Of a DNA stretch of 16,337 nucleotides, positions 13,619 through 16,337 are shown in pieces. The translations under genes were made by a program, and so were the position numbers. The stretch covers positions 1 through 16,337 of the forward strand of contig JAFUDW010000027.1 of NCBI GenBank assembly GCA_017464225.1, written 5' to 3'. Source of the DNA: Clostridia bacterium. GTDB taxonomy: Bacteria; Bacillota_A; Clostridia; Christensenellales; Aristaeellaceae. The notes beneath the pieces were generated by a model. It was not told where the DNA came from. It made no database searches and saw only the letters and a program-made list of their open reading frames with translations. Each line of letters opens with the position of its first letter. The first letter of the stretch is position 1.

Positions 13619-13960
13619 TCAACGCGCAGTGCCCAGCGCCCGGCTGAGGGCCTGCTCCACCCGCGCCAGCGTTTCCAGGGACACCGTGCCCAGGCATGCT
13701 TTCAGCCTGCGCTTTTCCAGCGTACGCACCTGCTCGCAAAGCACCTGGGAGGGCTGACTCAGTCCGCCCTCCGGCGGCTCCACCGGCACGTGGGTGGGCT
13801 GGCCGGGACGCTTCCGGCGCGAGGTGAGGGGCACCACGATCACCGTGGGGCTCGATTGATTTCCAAGATCATTCTGCACGATCAGCACAGGGCGCACGCC
13901 GCCCTGTTCCGAGCCGAGCACGGGATCGAGGTCTGCGCGGTATACTTCTCCGCGCCGCAT
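13619..13960 (-). CDS. mazF: MazF/PemK-type mRNA interferase toxin (no adjacent antitoxin)
   Basis: MazF toxins cut single-stranded mRNA at short motifs and are normally held inactive by a MazE-type antitoxin. The 113 residues fit the family (about 110-120): MRRGEVYRADLDPVLGSEQ, then GVRPVLIVQND, where R23 matches the catalytic Arg, and VVPLTSRR, where T46 matches the catalytic Thr. Also LCEQVRTLEKRRL (74-86) and LGTVSLETLARVEQAL (90-105). Family toxins usually follow an antitoxin gene by a few bases; here the upstream neighbour is the tail of the interrupted lipase gene with a terminator between. The ribosome site before the ATG is poor (GTGAG only), so expression is probably low. An in-frame extension upstream reads into that terminator and is not coding. 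It could be solitary, with a remote antitoxin. Confidence 0.9.
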   Translation of the reverse strand: MRRGEVYRADLDPVLGSEQGGVRPVLIVQNDLGNQSSPTVIVVPLTSRRKRPGQPTHVPVEPPEGGLSQPSQVLCEQVRTLEKRRLKACLGTVSLETLARVEQALSRALGTAR

Positions 13961-13989
13961 GGAACTCACATCCCGTTTTTCATGAGCGG

Positions 13990-14025
13990 GAAAACCCTCC
14001 CGCAGTTTCATCCTATGCGGGAGGG
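13990..14025 (-). terminator. Terminator of the interrupted lipase gene
   Basis: A perfect 10-bp stem CCCTCCCGCA/TGCGGGAGGG (13995-14004 with 14016-14025), followed on the - strand by TTTTC. It lies 21 bases after the TGA at 14046-14048 and 35 bases before the mazF ATG, separating the two genes. A terminator after the second stop, and none after the amber codon, fits the idea that the gene's natural end is at 14046. Confidence 0.8.
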
Positions 14026-14045
14026 CCAGAAAGGTTTGCGGTTTT

Positions 14046-16337
14046 TCAATTGTTGAAATAATCCACCGAGTCGGCGTTGGGATATCTGTCGTACATCCAG
14101 GTGATATAGGTATCGTTATCATGGGAGTTGACGATGCGCTTGAAGAAGCTGTCATGGCCGGTGAAGGTATGGTATACCTGCTCCAGCTTGCCCAAGGTTG
14201 AGGAGGGGATCACCTCCACCTTCGCGCTGTTTTCCATCATGGCGTCCAGCAGACCCTGCACCGCATCGGCAACGCTCCGCGGGCAGGAGGTTTTCCAATA
14301 GGCTTTCAGGGCCGTCACCAGTGCCACCCGGTTTGTCTCGGGGATGTCGGCGAGCAAATCGATCAGCGGCTCGATATCCGACAGCGTGTTTACCTCCCGG
14401 GCGGGGAAATGGGGATTTTGCACGGTGCTGCCGGTGTATACGTTGACCGTTCCGTAGCGGCCATAGCCCTAGTTCAGCAGCGGCACGTTGGTCACGATAT
14501 CGCCCACGATATTGTATACTTCAACCGTGCCCTTGGCCGAGGAAGCAGAAACATCGCTGGTTTTAAATACGTTGGGGCAGGCAAAGCAGGCGGCGTAGAT
14601 ATCCTCCGGCGCAAATTTCTTCTCCGGATCGAAGTTCGCCTCCGCCAGCAGCTTTCCGCCCAGGATATTGGCGACGGCGGCGCCGAGGCTGTGGCCCGTT
14701 ACCCATACACGGTCGGGCATGTAGGTTTTGCCCTCGGCGCGCGGGCGGATGGAATCGATCTCGGTCCGGTAATCCATAAAGGCGTCCATGACGGCTTCCG
14801 CAGCCTTCATGAAGCCGGAATGGAAGCTGCCGCTGCCCATGTCCAGATCCAGGAGCCATTGATCGACGGAGTTCATGATCGTGCCCTCCACGCCGATGAC
14901 CCACAGGCGGTTATAGGTGCCGTCCACATTCTCGATATCCTTCCACATCAGGCCGCAGCGGATCACCGTGGGATCGCCCACCTTCCGGTAATCGCGCATA
15001 TAGGCGTCCTTGACAAAGCCCGTAGCCGAACCGTAGATTTCGGAGGCGAGACGCATGGACCAGTAGGCGCGCTTGGGCGCATTGACCGTAACGCCGCGGG
15101 AGAACAGCGGGTCCAGGCGCACGTTGTCCGGGTTATTCTTGGGATTGCTGCAGAACATGCGCCGCTCGCTTAGCGTTTCGGTTTGGCCGTGGGCGGTGAT
15201 CCTCAGCACAATATTGAAATGATGGTTTTCATCCTCGCTGGCAAACCTGCCAAAGTATTGCGCGATTTCATCCAGATTCAGGCTTTTTGCGTTGGGCTGC
15301 GCCGAATATTCCTTCCGTTCTCCGGTCTCCTCGTTTTCCAGGCTGGCGTAAACGCCGGTGATCGGGTAATTGGCGGTCAGCGTGCCGGACAGGCGCACGT
15401 ATTCCATCGGATATACATAATTGTTGGGCAGCAGCGCTTGATCGGTATAGATCCGCAGCGGCGGCTCCTTTACCTGGAAGGTAACGGTATAGAAGGTTTC
15501 GGCGGATTTGGCCGTGCTGCCGCTCAGCGTCAGCCGGTAGCTGCCCAAGGGCAGGCTGCACAGATCCAGCCTGTTGCTCAGCGTGCCGTACAGCGGATAT
15601 GTGCCGCTCTGGGGATCGGCGCTGAAATTGACGATTTCCAATCCCGTTCCGGCGTTGACGAGCAGGGCCGATACGTTGGTCAGCGTATAATTGGAAACCA
15701 CCGATCCCAAAAGGGTGTAGGTTTCTCCCTGGTAAACCACGCTGGGAGGGTTGCTGCCGGCCACGGACAGATAATAATACCTGATCTCGTTCTCCTGGGC
15801 GTGCCGCAAGGCGACGGAGCCGTATTCGCACCAGATTTCCAGGGCGGAGGAATGGCCGGAAAACGCGTTGTTTCCGATCACGCTCACGCTTTGAGGAATG
15901 TAGATGCGGGTCAAGCCGGTGCAATCCCGGAACGCGCATTCGCCAATTGCAGTCACCGTATACGGAAGATCGAGGTCCTCAAGCGACGCCGCGCGGCTGA
16001 AAATATTCGCAGCGATGGCGGTTAGCCCCTCCGGGAAGGAAACGTTTTTGAAGTTGGGGCATTGATAAAAGGTTCCCTTTTCGCCGTTGCTATAATATAC
16101 CGAGCTGACCGTTTTCAGATTCTTTGGATAATGGAAGCTGGTCAAAGAAGCGCAGCCCTGGAACACGCCGTGTTCATGATTGGTGTTTCCCAGTACCTCC
16201 ACAGAATCCGGCAAATCGGCCTCCAGCAGCGACGTACAGTTATTGAACGCGCCGCCGCAAATGGTTTTCAGACCGTTGTTAAAGTCCACGTTCCCCAGCG
16301 AAGTGCAGCCCTGGAACGCGTAGCTGCCCACAGTTTC
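14046..16337 (-). pseudogene. BspA-type LRR / class 3 lipase surface protein interrupted by an in-frame amber codon (5' end outside window)
   Basis: The frame is open from the right edge to a TAG at 14471-14469 (622 codons), then continues in the same frame for 140 codons to TGA. Visible order: five or six BspA-type LRR_5 repeats (first about 190 residues; 'IG..AF..CtsL...lP'), two Ig-like modules (about 200-290 and 295-390), then a class 3 lipase domain. GHSLG (codons 14696-14682) has the nucleophile Ser at 14690-14688; GDIV (Asp at 14501-14499) is the usual acid. The probable His is in NSHDNDTY (14123-14121), after the TAG. The interrupted text LLN*GYGRYGTV would read naturally with Trp, one base from TAG. 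It may be a nonsense-mutated gene, a sequencing error, or a readthrough codon. LRR and Ig modules suggest a secreted or surface location; the leader is off-window. Confidence 0.8.

Noticed and set aside
13961..14155. A longer N-terminus for MazF
   Set aside because: The extension would cross the terminator stem at 13995-14025 and the end of the upstream gene; MRRGEVY is the normal MazF start.
14046..14423. A separate small gene starting after the amber codon
   Set aside because: The frame is continuous with the lipase on both sides of the TAG, no ribosome site precedes the first Met at 14423, and it supplies the probable catalytic His of the same domain.
16329..16331. GTG at 16331 as the start of the LRR protein
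   Set aside because: It is an internal Val in an LRR repeat (ETVGSYAFQGC); the frame is open to the window edge and there is no leader, so the gene continues outside.

Overview
The window looks like chromosomal DNA of a GC-rich, anaerobic, Clostridia-type Firmicute, plausibly from the gut. This is inferred from the lspA-rluD order with a DUF5665-type gene in front, a tungsten/molybdenum aldehyde oxidoreductase (AOR) operon, a BspA-type leucine-rich-repeat surface protein, a MazF of the Bacillus/Clostridium type, strong AGGAGG ribosome sites and mostly TGA/TAA stops. I see no tRNA, rRNA, CRISPR array, transposase or phage gene.

Layout. Positions 1-663 (-) hold the N-terminal half of an aspartate kinase. 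A short divergent spacer carries a good promoter for an overlapping + strand operon (764-2309): small DUF5665-like membrane protein, signal peptidase II (lspA), RluD-family pseudouridine synthase. It ends in a bidirectional terminator (2312-2357) shared with a convergent - strand operon (6490-2371): four-cluster ferredoxin with a Tat-type leader, YdhV-like AOR, then two paralogous small proteins of unknown function. Facing this operon is a MerR-family regulator with a GyrI-like sensor domain (6842-7633). The operon promoter has the MerR hallmark: a 19-bp spacer carrying an ACCTT-N11-AAGGT dyad. Its ~130-nt leader folds into a compact multi-helix RNA that could be a molybdenum/tungsten-cofactor type riboswitch.

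Next comes a solitary phosphoenolpyruvate mutase (7742-9751, +) with two extra nucleotidyltransferase domains and its own strong promoter. It has no phosphonopyruvate decarboxylase next to it. The 760 bases after it (9752-10510) hold no convincing gene. They are packed with hairpins, including a multi-branched fold at 10048-10170 and a long bidirectional terminator, and are bounded by a 12-bp inverted repeat.

The remainder is all on the - strand. It holds an ABC exporter pair (ATPase, then a two-module FtsX permease) under a consensus-like promoter with an 8+6+8 operator, an orphan MazF toxin between terminators, and a large surface protein running off the right edge. That protein has LRR repeats, Ig-like modules and a class 3 lipase domain. 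It is broken by one in-frame amber codon that separates the catalytic Ser and Asp from the probable catalytic His.

The best candidates for new biology are the doubly controlled AOR operon, the orphan three-domain PEP mutase, the structured noncoding block after it, and the amber codon in the lipase.
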